Shown here piece by piece: positions 40,806 through 49,383 of a stretch of 64,000 nt of DNA; position 1 is the stretch's first letter; the number at the start of each line of letters is the position of its first letter. Source of the DNA: Geminocystis herdmanii PCC 6308 (GTDB taxonomy: Bacteria > Cyanobacteriota > Cyanobacteriia > Cyanobacteriales > Cyanobacteriaceae). Both the position numbers and the translations under genes were made by a program. The stretch is taken from NCBI RefSeq assembly GCF_000332235.1, contig NZ_CM001775.1, forward strand, positions 799,630-863,629. Direction: 5' to 3'. The notes below the pieces were generated by a model. The model did no database searches, was not told where the DNA came from, and was given only the letters and a program-made list of their open reading frames with translations.

Positions 40806-41904
40806 CTTAATCAATAATAAAAAACTCAAGTTATTAATAGTAACTTTAATCAGTTTAACTGTCTTTATTCTTCTGTCAAACTTAGGGAAAAATAACAGTT
40901 ATTCACAAGTAATTACTGAAAACAATTTTTCTCCAGAAATTCAACAAATTATTACACAATATAACCCTCGACAACCGACACGAGGAGATGTCAGATTACT
41001 GGTAATTAGTGACTTAAATAGTGCCTACGGTTCAACGGAATACGAAAAAGAGGTAGATTTAGCAGTAAAAATGATCCCTTTTTGGCAACCTGATCTAATA
41101 TTATGTAGCGGTGACATGATAGCAGGGCAAAAATCCACCCTCACTCCCCAACAAATACGAGCTATGTGGAAGGCTTTTGATAGTCACATCGCCCAACCCA
41201 TCAGAAATTTAAACATTCCCTTTGGCTTCACCATTGGCAACCATGACGCATCGGGTGCTATCAGTAACAATCAATTTACTTTTCAACAAGAAAGAGATTT
41301 AGCTGTAGAGTATTGGCACAATCCGAGTCATAACACTAGGGTAAATTTTCTCGATCGATCGCAATTTCCCTTCTATTATACCTTTGAACAAAACGGAATT
41401 TTCTTTTTAGTCTGGGATGGTTCAACCAGTCGTATCCCTAGGGATAAACTAGCATGGGTAGAAAAAAGCCTCGCATCGAAAACTGCTCAAGAAGCGAAAA
41501 TGAGAATAATTATCGGACATTTACCCCTATATGCCGTTGCCAAAGGTAGAGACAAAGTGGGAGAAGTCTTGAACAATCCTGAACAACTAAGAGCTGTACT
41601 AGAAAAATATAATGTACATACTTATATCAGTGGACATCAACACGGTTATTATCCTGCCCACAAAGGAGATTTACAATTATTACACACTGGAGCATTAGGT
41701 TCAGGCGCTCGTCAACTGCTCAATACCGACATTCCTCCTCAAAAAACCCTGACAGTCATCGATATTAATTTTAAGGAAAAATACTTAACAAAATATACAA
41801 CCTATGGATTACCAAATTTTCAAGTTATTAACCATCAAGAATTACCCAGATTCATCCAAGGACATAACGGCATCGTTTATCGTAGAGATGTTGTAGATCG
41901 ATAG
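40798..41904 (+). CDS. Exported metallophosphoesterase
   Basis: 368 residues from ATG 40798 (MFNLINNKKLKLLIVTLISLTVFILLSNLGK), whose N-terminus is a signal or membrane anchor. The calcineurin-like metal motifs are in order: VISDLN, LCSGDMIAG, TIGNHDASG, IIGHLPLYA and ISGHQHGYYPAHKGD. The first motif has DLN where DxH is standard, an unusual change at a metal ligand. The protein would hydrolyse a phosphoester outside the cytoplasm; the substrate is unknown. It overlaps holA by eight bases. Its stop is just before the 153-bp repeat at 41907. Confidence 0.85.
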   Translation: MFNLINNKKLKLLIVTLISLTVFILLSNLGKNNSYSQVITENNFSPEIQQIITQYNPRQPTRGDVRLLVISDLNSAYGSTEYEKEVDLAVKMIPFWQPDLILCSGDMIAGQKSTLTPQQIRAMWKAFDSHIAQPIRNLNIPFGFTIGNHDASGAISNNQFTFQQERDLAVEYWHNPSHNTRVNFLDRSQFPFYYTFEQNGIFFLVWDGSTSRIPRDKLAWVEKSLASKTAQEAKMRIIIGHLPLYAVAKGRDKVGEVLNNPEQLRAVLEKYNVHTYISGHQHGYYPAHKGDLQLLHTGALGSGARQLLNTDIPPQKTLTVIDINFKEKYLTKYTTYGLPNFQVINHQELPRFIQGHNGIVYRRDVVDR

Positions 41905-41906
41905 GA

Positions 41907-42059
41907 CCTCAGTGAACCATAAAGAAAATGATGAAAACTAGACAGGTGGACAAGTGGACAAGTGGACAGGGAGAAAAATTCTCAATATTTGATGTACTTT
42001 TGAGAGAATTTTATTCATTCATCAGAAATACAATCTTCCTGTCTTCCTGTCTTCGGAGT
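41907..42059. repeat. 153-bp dispersed repeat with 9-mer and 8-mer tandem cores (copy 1)
   Basis: It starts CCTCAGT and ends CTTCGGAGT. It contains GTGGACAAGTGGACAAGTGG and CTTCCTGTCTTCCTGTCTTC. The almost identical inverted copy is at 58271-58424, 16 kb away. A short related piece (GTGAGCCATAAAATGATGAA) lies at about 51180. This copy extends into the 3' end of the sugar dehydrogenase gene. Confidence 0.88.
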
Positions 42060-43332
42060 ATTGCACCCGATAGACAACACCATTAGCTTCTTCTGTAAAT
42101 AACAAACTACCATCAGGTAAAACCAATACTCCCACTGGTCTTCCCCATGTGGAAGGAATAGTTCGATCGATCAAAAAACCCGTTAAAAAATCCTCATAAT
42201 AACCTTTAGGATTACCTTGTTCATCAAAAGGAATAAACACTAATTTATAACCCGTTCCCTCATTGCGATTCCACGAACCTCGAAAAGCCACAAATGCACC
42301 ATGACGATATTTTTCTGGGAAAGTATCGCCGTCATAAAATTGCATTCCTAATGGTGCTGAATGAGATTTAATTAACACATCAGGGGTAATAGTTTGACTC
42401 ACCAACTCAGAATTAGTAGTATCATTCTCATAACGAGGGTCTAATAAATTGGGAGACAAATAACTATAAGGCCAACCATAAAAGCCTCCTTTGACTACAC
42501 TGGTAAAATAATCAGGTACTAAATCATCCCCTAAACCATCTCTTTCATTCACCGTTGTATATAGTTTTTTGGTGACGGGGTGAAAGTCCAAACCCACAGG
42601 ATTGCGTAAACCAAAGGCAAAGGTTTCTTGATTATTGCCTTCAAAATCCATCGTCTGAATGGAAGCCCTCGGCAACTCCTCTACATCTGCATTACTACGA
42701 GAACCAATGGAAACATATAGTTTATCTTCCGTAGGAGAAACTACAACATTTCTTGTCCAATGTTGATTATATCCTCCACCGGGTAAAGTGGCGATTTGTT
42801 TTCCTTCACCTTCTAATTGCAGTTGTCCTTGAGTATAATCATAACGTTTAACGGCATCATGATTCCCTAAAAAAAAGTAATTATCCCTAAAAGCCATACC
42901 AAAAGGAATGTTTAAACCATTTGATTTGTCAGCAAAAACAGAAGTTCGATCGGCAACACCATCATTATTTGTATCCTCTAATAAGGTAATGCGATTATCT
43001 CTCGTTTCTGTTACTAAAACATGACCTTCGGGAGTTAAAGCTAACCAACGAGGGTTGTTTAATCCTTCTGCATAAACATTCACCGTAAAACCTTCGGGTA
43101 AGTTAAAAATTCTAGGAGAGGGAATGGGTAAGATTTGAGGTGGTTTTGAGGCGCTATCAGAAGAAAAGGGTGACGGTAAATCTTCTAATTTGATTTCAAT
43201 GGGTTCAGGATTTAATATTTCTGTAGAAATTGAGGGGCTTTGAGATGGTTTTATTAATTGGGATTCTGCTTTATTGGCAGTACAAGAAATTAAAGACAAA
43301 ACCAAGATCAATGGTAAATATTTTACTTTCAT
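42022..43332 (-). CDS. PQQ-type sugar (glucose/sorbosone) dehydrogenase, lipoprotein
   Basis: 436 residues. It has a lipoprotein signal (ILVLSLISC, Cys17) and a Pro/Ser-rich linker. A six-bladed beta-propeller follows: FNLPEGFTVNVYAEGLNNPRWLALTPEGHVLVTET, DRTSVFADKSNGLNIPFGMAF, NQHWTRNVVVSP, AFGLRNPVGLDFHP, GGFYGWPYSYL and SWNRNEGTGYKLVFIP. The last strand reads LPDGSLLFTEEANGVVYRVQY. The protein is probably anchored in the periplasm or outer membrane; cyanobacteria do not normally make PQQ, so the cofactor and reaction are uncertain. The last 11 residues (SEDRKTGRLYF) are encoded by the dispersed repeat at 41907-42059, so the natural C-terminus has been replaced. Confidence 0.82.
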   Translation of the reverse strand: MKVKYLPLILVLSLISCTANKAESQLIKPSQSPSISTEILNPEPIEIKLEDLPSPFSSDSASKPPQILPIPSPRIFNLPEGFTVNVYAEGLNNPRWLALTPEGHVLVTETRDNRITLLEDTNNDGVADRTSVFADKSNGLNIPFGMAFRDNYFFLGNHDAVKRYDYTQGQLQLEGEGKQIATLPGGGYNQHWTRNVVVSPTEDKLYVSIGSRSNADVEELPRASIQTMDFEGNNQETFAFGLRNPVGLDFHPVTKKLYTTVNERDGLGDDLVPDYFTSVVKGGFYGWPYSYLSPNLLDPRYENDTTNSELVSQTITPDVLIKSHSAPLGMQFYDGDTFPEKYRHGAFVAFRGSWNRNEGTGYKLVFIPFDEQGNPKGYYEDFLTGFLIDRTIPSTWGRPVGVLVLPDGSLLFTEEANGVVYRVQYSEDRKTGRLYF

Positions 43333-43382
43333 TATTACTTCTAATTAATAGTTACTAAAAATATAGTCAAATATAACATCAA

Positions 43383-44618
43383 CTAATTTTTAGCTTGATT
43401 AGGAGTTATCCTAACTGGACGAACTACAACGCCCTCTATCCCTCCGTCAAAAACTGTTGGGATTACTTTTCTCATTATGTTGTAAGAACCATTCACGTCC
43501 GCATTTATGCGTTTTTTTGCTCCTTTTTGCTTATACATTCCTCTCGATTCTCGATAACCACTAAACTTGTATTTTTCCTCTTTTTCCTCCCCATAAGTCG
43601 GAATCTCATCTAATGACAAAAAACTAGCACGGGATGTATAACTTTCTTCACTTATAATCACTTTTATTCCCGCCATTTCTCCTTTGTATTTTAACATTTC
43701 TACAAAACGAGCATGAGGGATATTTACAAATGATTGATTATTTTTTTTCCCATTATTTACCTCTTTTTTCCATAGGGGATTTTTGCCTATAATTAATTGT
43801 CCTATTCCTCTTTCATCTAAATAATTTATTATCCATCGACTACAGACATGAAGATAATTTTCTATTTGATTATTTCGTTTTGCTGTTAATCTTTGAATTC
43901 GAGAAGATGTGGGAGATTTCCCTTTTAATTTACTCTGTAATTTTGCCTTAATTTTATTGTAAAATTGGTTGATACTTTTTAGCACCCGTCCGTTAACCAG
44001 TATCGGTGTAAATCCTTTTTGGTTTGATGTTAACGCTGCTAAATTGTCCACTCCTATATCTATTGCCGCCACAGAGTTCGGATTATTTACTGTACATTTA
44101 TTTACTCTTTCATAAACTACCTCTATTACATACTGTTTTAATCTGGGAATTATTCTCACACAAGCTATATTTTCGACTTTTGTGGGAAACTCTATTTCTG
44201 TTTTTGACAGTTTTATTTTTCCTTTTTTTAAACTTGTTTTACTGATAGCTTGAATGGTATAAACTAATAAGTTTCTCCCTTTTATTTTATCTTTATAATT
44301 GGGCAGTCTTGGCTTTCCTTTAAATTTGGATGGATTTTCTTCGTAGGCTTTATTTGCCTCAAAAAAACTTTGCCAATTTTTATCTAATATCCTTAATATT
44401 TGTTGACTTACTTTACTAGGTAATTCTCGATAATCTGAGCTATTTTTTACCTGATGATATATCTGATTATAGTTTAAATAAGTTTTCTGAAAAATAAAAG
44501 ATTGACGCACTAAACAATTCGCATAGTTATAGAGATTTTTGGAAAGAAAACATAGTTTATCTATCTCTTTCCAGTGAGGATGACTTTCTTTAATTATGTG
44601 TCTCTCAACTTGTCTCAT
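43383..44618 (-). CDS. tnpB: TnpB family RNA-guided nuclease (IS200/IS605/IS607 type)
   Basis: 411 residues. The N-terminal helices (VERHIIKESHPHWKEIDKLCFLSKNLYNYANCLVRQSFI) lead to a RuvC-like core with the Asp in VAAIDIGVDNLAALT, the Glu region GKNPLWKKE...VIISEESYTSRASF and the final Asp in RINADVNGSYNIMRK. The zinc-ribbon cysteines between RuvC II and III are missing; the segment FLSLDEIPTYGEEKEEKYKFSGYRESRGMYKQKG replaces them, as in a known TnpB branch. TnpB proteins cut DNA guided by an RNA from the element's right end. That RNA should lie at or just past the 3' end of the gene (about 43350-43450). Confidence 0.9.
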   Translation of the reverse strand: MRQVERHIIKESHPHWKEIDKLCFLSKNLYNYANCLVRQSFIFQKTYLNYNQIYHQVKNSSDYRELPSKVSQQILRILDKNWQSFFEANKAYEENPSKFKGKPRLPNYKDKIKGRNLLVYTIQAISKTSLKKGKIKLSKTEIEFPTKVENIACVRIIPRLKQYVIEVVYERVNKCTVNNPNSVAAIDIGVDNLAALTSNQKGFTPILVNGRVLKSINQFYNKIKAKLQSKLKGKSPTSSRIQRLTAKRNNQIENYLHVCSRWIINYLDERGIGQLIIGKNPLWKKEVNNGKKNNQSFVNIPHARFVEMLKYKGEMAGIKVIISEESYTSRASFLSLDEIPTYGEEKEEKYKFSGYRESRGMYKQKGAKKRINADVNGSYNIMRKVIPTVFDGGIEGVVVRPVRITPNQAKN

Positions 44619-44775
44619 AGCTTAATTCTTCAATAGAAGCAGACTTATCTTCTATTCTAACGACAACAGTTCCTGTAGGTAGTTGATAAGCGTTAAGCTG
44701 TCCACGACGTTGACCCATTCGCCATGCCGTTTGATAACTAATACCTGTTTTTTTGGCATAATCTGATAACTTTAT
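44605..44775 (-). pseudogene. Decayed IS607-type serine recombinase (TnpA), HTH part only
   Basis: A reading frame from ATA 44775 to TGA 44605 gives IKLSDYAKKTGISYQTAWRM then GQRRGQLNAYQLPTGTVVVRIEDKSASIEELSYETS. The first part is the MerR-like DNA-binding domain of IS607 TnpA, whose normal start is MKLSDYAKKxG; here the ATG has become ATA. The serine-recombinase catalytic domain, about 140 residues, is missing. The stop codon overlaps the tnpB start (44618), so an internal deletion is the simplest explanation. Confidence 0.75.
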
Positions 44776-44884
44776 AGCTGATATTATACTAGATATGAAG
44801 ATATTTGACTATATTTTTATTGAATCTTTATTATACTTCTCACTTTATCTTACTTATTCTAGTTCGATCACTACTTTGATTTTT

Positions 44885-44940
44885 CATTCTTTAACCTAAA
44901 ACCTAACCTCATCAAAAAACTTTTTCAGCAAACCCTATTT
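44885..44940. repeat. Fragment of the MITE-like element
   Basis: Reverse-orientation end: CATTCTTTAACCTAAAACC, CATCAAAAAACTTTTTCAG, CAAACCCTATTT. It closely matches 11969-12020. It lies just upstream of the TerB-like gene, near the IS607-like element. Confidence 0.65.
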
Positions 44941-45050
44941 AGATTGTCAAAGGGAATAGGCAATAGGAAGATAAAAAAATACATTCTTATTCCCAAGAAT
45001 ATGTCTGCTATAGTAATAGTCAACATTTTATTCCATGGAGTTGATATGTC

Positions 45051-45653
45051 ATGTCAGAAAAAATAGATTTTCAATTACCAGAGTCTCACTCCACTATTTT
45101 ACAGATTCTTAGTGCTGTTGCATGGGCAGATGGTGATTTGAGTCAGGAGGAAACGGAAGTATTAATAGAACAGTTTAAGACAGATTTGCCTGTTGATCCA
45201 GAACCGATCGCTTATATGGAGGATAATATGACTTTATATGATCCTTTTTCGACTAATCCTGTGGTTTATGAGCAAATAGAGGCGAGAATTCAAGCAGAGT
45301 CTGCTTTTAAAGATATTTTAAATAATTACAAATACAATCCCATTCCTTTAACGGATTTAGTTAGTCGTTTAAGTTCGATCGAGGATCGTTGTTTGACTGT
45401 AAAATTAGCTTATATGGTAATTAAAGCCAGTGCTGATGATGAAGGTAATTTAATTTGTCCTGATGAAAAAGCTGTTTATCGTCAACTGGTGGAATTATTA
45501 GAATTAAGTAATGATATTGTGACAAAAATAGAATTGGAAGCCTCTCAGGAGTTAGATAAGTTTCAACATCCTTTTAAGGCGCTTATACATAATGTTACCA
45601 GTTTTTTTGGTCAAAAAGTTACCCTTGAAAGTATCAAAAAATTAGCAACTTAA
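45051..45653 (+). CDS. TerB-like (tellurite resistance TerB fold) protein
   Basis: 200 residues, all-helical. The opening STILQILSAVAWADGDLSQEETEVLIEQFKTDLP is the typical TerB start (ALxxxAxADGxxxxxExxxL), and a second TerB-type helix pair is near 120-160 (LAYMVIKASADDEGNLICPDEKAVYRQLVELLELS). The aspartates of ADGD and ADDEG may bind metal. TerB is part of the Ter stress system. The TerD gene at 17335 is the other family member in the window. A start at 45051 follows a GGAGTTGATATGTC stretch. Confidence 0.75.
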   Translation: MSEKIDFQLPESHSTILQILSAVAWADGDLSQEETEVLIEQFKTDLPVDPEPIAYMEDNMTLYDPFSTNPVVYEQIEARIQAESAFKDILNNYKYNPIPLTDLVSRLSSIEDRCLTVKLAYMVIKASADDEGNLICPDEKAVYRQLVELLELSNDIVTKIELEASQELDKFQHPFKALIHNVTSFFGQKVTLESIKKLAT

Positions 45654-45722
45654 TATACCGAGGCTAAAGTGAATTTTTTATTTTTGAAGCCTCTTTAATT
45701 CCTCATTCCTCATTCCTGATTT

Positions 45723-47258
45723 TTAATTTCCTGTTTGTTGCCAAATTTTAATCGTACCGTCAACTCCTCCTGCAGCTAAAAATTCACCATTTTGACTCAA
45801 GGAAAGAGAAAAAATACGGTTATCATCGGCTATTTTTAAATGCCCCAATTCTTTGGAGGTGGCAGGATGCCAAATTTTAATTAAGCCATCAACACCGCCA
45901 CTATATAAGAGTTTGCCGTCGCTATTGAAGGTTAAGTCCATCACTTGTCCGTGATGTCCTTGTAGCTCGATCGAGGGCTCTATCTCTAAAAATAAACTAA
46001 ATTCGGTGGTGGGTAAGTGCCAAATTTTAATTGAACCATCAGTACAACCTCCAGCGATACAACTCCCTGAGTTACTAATGGCGATCGATTCTAAAGAAGT
46101 TACATTGCCCACTAATAAACCTAATTTTTTGTTACCGCCTAATTCCCAAAGGGTTATTTCACCATCACCGCCTCCACTAGCAATAAAACCACTGTCTTCA
46201 TGAATGGCAATGGCATTAATCGCACCACTTTCATCAAAACAACTTTCTAACAAACGTCCACTTTGTAAATCCCATTGTTTGACAGTTTGATCATAACTAC
46301 CACTGATAATAATTTGTTTAACAGAGGCGATTTCTAAACCATGAATTGAGCCTGTATGGTTGGTTAAGGTATGATTCAGTTTTAATCTAGGGGAATTTCG
46401 CTCCCGCAGCGCCGTTTGACGATCGATCTTTAATGACCAAATTTTGACTACTTGATCTAAACTACCTGTAACGATACCATGATCTAAATAATTTAAGTTA
46501 CTAGCACCTACCGTTACTATTCCTTGATCTGAAGCCTTAACACTATCAATTTCGTGACCACTATCTAAAGCCCAAATTTTGAGATATTGATCCCATGAAG
46601 CACTTAGTAAATATTTATTGTCGTGGGTAATCACTAAATCGGTGACAGATTGACTATGGGCGTTAATGATATGAATACATTTCCAAGCTATTTTCGGCGG
46701 TGGTTCAATATCATAATTTTGTGCTTGAGTTAAGATAGTTCGATCGGGTAATTGTAATTTGGGGGTATTAGGAGAAGAATTAACAGGTTTACGGGAAGAT
46801 TGAGAAGCCTGATAAAGTTGCTCTAAATTTTTAATTCTACCTTCTAATTTATGTTCTTGGATATAGTCAATAATACTGGTTAAAGATTTATTGATATTTT
46901 CTACGTCTTGTTGTAGAGAGGCGATAATTTGATTATCGGATTTTTGAACAGTACTAGCAATTTTAGGAGGAGAAGTGAGAGTTTTTTGTTGTTCAATATA
47001 TTGATTAATTTTTTGGTTAATCTCTTCTACATCGGCAGAAAATCTTTTCAGTTGCACACTTAAAGCTCCAGCAATACGAGCTTTACTACGATTTTCCGAT
47101 CGAACTCGATTTAAAATATTTAAAATAAAAGTAATGGTAATAGCAATAAATAATAAATTATTAGAGCCAAAACTAAAAGAAAGAACTAAGCCAATAATAG
47201 TTAATAAAACCCCTAAATATTCCAGCCATTCCAACCAAAATATAATCATAAAAATCAT
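45723..47258 (-). CDS. Membrane-anchored WD40 repeat protein
   Basis: 511 residues. Hydrophobic N-terminus (FWLEWLEYLGVLLTIIGLVLSFSFGSNNLLFIAITITFIL, about 7-47), then a coiled coil (50-160) and a proline/serine linker. A seven-bladed WD40 propeller (about 195-511) follows; blades read HDNKYLLSASWDQYLKIWAL, KQIIISGSYDQTVKQWDLQ and GKLLYSGGVDGLIKIWH. It probably scaffolds protein assembly at a membrane. One blade edge is interrupted by DRQTALRERNSPRL, which corresponds to the dispersed mini-repeat near 46400. Its start ATG is 12 bases after the upstream mgtE stop, so the two genes are probably co-transcribed. Confidence 0.8.
   Translation of the reverse strand: MIFMIIFWLEWLEYLGVLLTIIGLVLSFSFGSNNLLFIAITITFILNILNRVRSENRSKARIAGALSVQLKRFSADVEEINQKINQYIEQQKTLTSPPKIASTVQKSDNQIIASLQQDVENINKSLTSIIDYIQEHKLEGRIKNLEQLYQASQSSRKPVNSSPNTPKLQLPDRTILTQAQNYDIEPPPKIAWKCIHIINAHSQSVTDLVITHDNKYLLSASWDQYLKIWALDSGHEIDSVKASDQGIVTVGASNLNYLDHGIVTGSLDQVVKIWSLKIDRQTALRERNSPRLKLNHTLTNHTGSIHGLEIASVKQIIISGSYDQTVKQWDLQSGRLLESCFDESGAINAIAIHEDSGFIASGGGDGEITLWELGGNKKLGLLVGNVTSLESIAISNSGSCIAGGCTDGSIKIWHLPTTEFSLFLEIEPSIELQGHHGQVMDLTFNSDGKLLYSGGVDGLIKIWHPATSKELGHLKIADDNRIFSLSLSQNGEFLAAGGVDGTIKIWQQTGN
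46400..46431. repeat. Palindromic mini-repeat inside the WD40 gene
   Basis: On the reverse strand it reads GATCGATCGTCAAAC then GGCGCTGCGGGAGC. This matches the repeats at 10143 and 12234 over the CGATCG and GGCGCTGCG cores. It encodes RQTALRER in frame. Confidence 0.5.
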
Positions 47259-47270
47259 TAGATATTCCTC

Positions 47271-48671
47271 CTAAATCCCTAACATTGTACGGGCGATCGA
47301 AAAATAAATCAACACCCCTAAAACGTCCACGGCGGTAGTAATAAAGGGTGCAGACATCAAAGCTGGATCGAGTCCGATAGACTTAAAGAGAAAGGGTAAA
47401 GAAGAACCAGAAACGGAAGCTAATACAGAAATAGCGACCAAACTTACTCCCACAGAAGTCGCTACAACAATATTTCGTTCCGTTTGGGGTAATAAATAAG
47501 CCCAAATACCTGCTAAAACTCCTAAGATTAAACCTAATAACAATCCTGCTAAGGCTTCCCTACCAATAACTTTAGCCGTGCCTAAATCACTCACTTCATC
47601 AGTGCTTAAACCTCGAATAACGACAGTGGAAGACTGAGTGCCAATGTTTCCTCCTGTACCAATTAACAAAGGAATAAAAGCCGCTAACACGGTAACTTGT
47701 GCTAATACGTCTTCTTGCGCACCAATAATACTTCCTGTGACGGTATTAGTAAGTAACAAGACTAATAACCATGTTACCCGTCTTCGGGCTACGGTAAAAA
47801 GATTAGTCTGAAAGTAGTTATCACCGTCTGATTGTACCGCCCCTAAAGCGTAAATATCTTCGGTGGCTTCCCTTTCTAAAATATCGATAACATCATCTAC
47901 GGTAACAATGCCTACTAGACGTAATTCTTTGTCCACCACTGGCACAGCCAAAAAGTCGTATCTTTGAATTAGTCTAGCTACTTCTTCTTGATCCATGTCA
48001 GTTTTAACATAAACCACATCTTTCGTCATGATTTCTTCAAGGAGTTGATGAGGAGAATGTAATACTAAATCTCGTAGGGAAACAATACCTGCTAAATGTC
48101 GGGAAGCATCGGTGACATACATATAATAGATTAACTCAGAAGCCTTGGCTAAAGAGCGGATTCGATCGAGGGTTTCTTCTACGGTTAAGGTTTGTTTAAG
48201 GGAGATATACTCAGGAGTCATGATTCTCCCGGCGGTGTCTTCCTCATAACCCAAAAGTAAATTAGTCGCCTGTCTTTCTTCAGGGCTTAATTGTTCTAAA
48301 ATGCGACTAACTACTGTAGCGGGTAATTCATCAAATAATCTTACTCGATCGTCAGGGGACATTTTATCCACAATATCCAAGACTTCCTGTCGCTTAAATT
48401 CTTCAATCAGAGCTTGTTGTACACTAGATTCTAAATGTTCATAAACATCTATGGCTTCGGTTTTATTGAGTAATCGAAAAGCGATTAACTGCATCGATGG
48501 GGATAAATATTCAATGGCTTCGGCAATATCCACCGGTTGCACTGGTACTAATAAAGCCTTCGCACCCTCAAGATTATTTTTTTCTAATAGTAATTGTAAT
48601 TGAGAACTTACTAATTCTCTTAATTCATGGCGAGAATCATTTTGTGCGATCGTTGTTACATTGTCACTCAC
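47271..48671 (-). CDS. mgtE: Magnesium transporter/channel MgtE (paralogue 1)
   Basis: 466 residues, GTG start (VSDNVTTIAQNDSRHELREL). The N-terminal superhelical domain (about 20-130, LEGAKALLVPVQPVDIAEAIEYLSPS) is followed by two CBS domains (about 140-260, DTAGRIMTPEYISLKQTLTVEETLDRIRS) and five membrane helices (about 285-466). The pore motif PLLIGTGGNIGTQSSTVVIRGLSTDEV is intact. MgtE closes at high internal Mg2+ through the CBS and N domains. Paralogue 2 lies 970 bases upstream in the same orientation, and the two upstream leaders are conserved. Confidence 0.93.
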   Translation of the reverse strand: MSDNVTTIAQNDSRHELRELVSSQLQLLLEKNNLEGAKALLVPVQPVDIAEAIEYLSPSMQLIAFRLLNKTEAIDVYEHLESSVQQALIEEFKRQEVLDIVDKMSPDDRVRLFDELPATVVSRILEQLSPEERQATNLLLGYEEDTAGRIMTPEYISLKQTLTVEETLDRIRSLAKASELIYYMYVTDASRHLAGIVSLRDLVLHSPHQLLEEIMTKDVVYVKTDMDQEEVARLIQRYDFLAVPVVDKELRLVGIVTVDDVIDILEREATEDIYALGAVQSDGDNYFQTNLFTVARRRVTWLLVLLLTNTVTGSIIGAQEDVLAQVTVLAAFIPLLIGTGGNIGTQSSTVVIRGLSTDEVSDLGTAKVIGREALAGLLLGLILGVLAGIWAYLLPQTERNIVVATSVGVSLVAISVLASVSGSSLPFLFKSIGLDPALMSAPFITTAVDVLGVLIYFSIARTMLGI

Positions 48672-48764
48672 CAGTTTACCCCCTTATTAACTGATTACAA
48701 AACATCTTAAAGCTATTGAAATCTAATTCTAACCTTTGATTGGTTGATCTGAAAAAATTTTCCT
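48672..48764 (-). promoter_or_regulatory. Conserved leader of mgtE paralogue 1
   Basis: The ~93-base leader directly before the GTG start shares long stretches with the leader of the second mgtE gene (51042-51132), including AACCTTTGATTGGTTGATCT followed by GAAAAAATTTTCCT on the plus strand. It contains a purine-rich ribosome site (AAGGGGGTAA). It may hold a promoter or a Mg2+-responsive leader. I could not make a convincing M-box fold by eye. Confidence 0.45.
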
Positions 48765-48826
48765 CTTACAATCAAATAGAACCAATTATTTATATAAAAG
48801 TATTTTTATGAATATATAAAACCATC

Positions 48827-49009
48827 ATGACAGAATTACCAATAGATTCTTTTTTCTTAGAACTCAGTCAAGGATACAATGATATAGAAATTGCTGAAAT
48901 CAAAAGATATTTAACTAATTGGCATAAGGCTAGTTATGTATCCATTGCCCATAACATATTAGATTATTCTCAAAGAAAAAGAATTGATCCTGTGAACTAC
49001 CTACACTAA
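48827..49009 (+). CDS. Small hypothetical protein, possibly truncated by a TnpB remnant
   Basis: 60 residues: MTELPIDSFFLELSQGYNDIEIAEIKRYLTNWHKASYVSIAHNILDYSQRKRIDPVNYLH. It has a plausible composition and ATG start. Its last four codons overlap the hairpin that ends the tnpB remnant (49000-49028), so the original C-terminus is probably lost. I do not recognise a family. Confidence 0.35.
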   Translation: MTELPIDSFFLELSQGYNDIEIAEIKRYLTNWHKASYVSIAHNILDYSQRKRIDPVNYLH

Positions 49010-49028
49010 CCTAACGGTATAGTGTAGG
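49000..49028. repeat. Hairpin at the end of a TnpB remnant
   Basis: CCTACACTA (49000-49008) and TAGTGTAGG (49020-49028) form a perfect 9-bp stem. IS200/IS605-type elements carry such subterminal hairpins. It overlaps the 3' end of the tnpB remnant's last codons. Confidence 0.65.
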
Positions 49029-49383
49029 CTTCATCTTTCACAGGCTCATGCCTCAAGACGGACTTGCGTCCGCCCTTTGGTCTTACAGTGCCTCCAGATG
49101 CAGAAACGGCTATTCCATCCGTCTGTATAATTCTGATGCCTTCTGCCCTAATGTTTTTACTGGCATTCTCGTCTCGATCGTGGACTGTACCACAACTAGG
49201 ACAAGTCCATTCTCTTACATCTAACGGCATTTCTGACATTTGATATAAGCAATTAGAACAGGTTTTAGAACTAGGAAACCATCGATCAATTTCGAGTAAT
49301 AACCCACCATGAAGTTTGAGTTTATAGTCTAAGTAATTGATGAAAGTTCCCCATCCCACATCAGATATAGCTTTGGCTAAACA
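49006..49383 (-). pseudogene. 3' remnant of an IS200/IS605 tnpB gene
   Basis: Only the C-terminal ~125 residues remain, starting CLAKAISDVGWGTFINYLDY. They include EIDRWFPSSKTCSNCLYQMSE and EWTCPSCGTVHDRDENASKNI, which are the zinc ribbon (CxxC...CxxC) and the RuvC III Asp of TnpB. The RuvC I and II parts are absent. This is a different TnpB branch from the one at 43383, which has no zinc ribbon. The remnant lies between the two mgtE genes and is flanked on its outer side by the hairpin at 49000. Confidence 0.85.

Larger units (their letters stand above)
43356..44819. mobile_element. IS607-like element with decayed recombinase and intact TnpB
   Basis: A 19-bp perfect inverted repeat (TAAAAATATAGTCAAATAT at 43356-43374; reverse at 44801-44819) brackets a TnpB gene and a broken recombinase gene. 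The recombinase start and the gene order (recombinase end overlapping the tnpB start) match IS607-type elements. IS607 elements are not known for terminal inverted repeats, so this pair may be a hairpin boundary or a secondary feature. It could not move with its own enzyme. Confidence 0.6.

Noticed and set aside
48672-48764. M-box magnesium riboswitch before mgtE
   Set aside because: The leader is only about 90 bases and I could not trace the M-box helices; conservation between paralogues alone does not prove a riboswitch.
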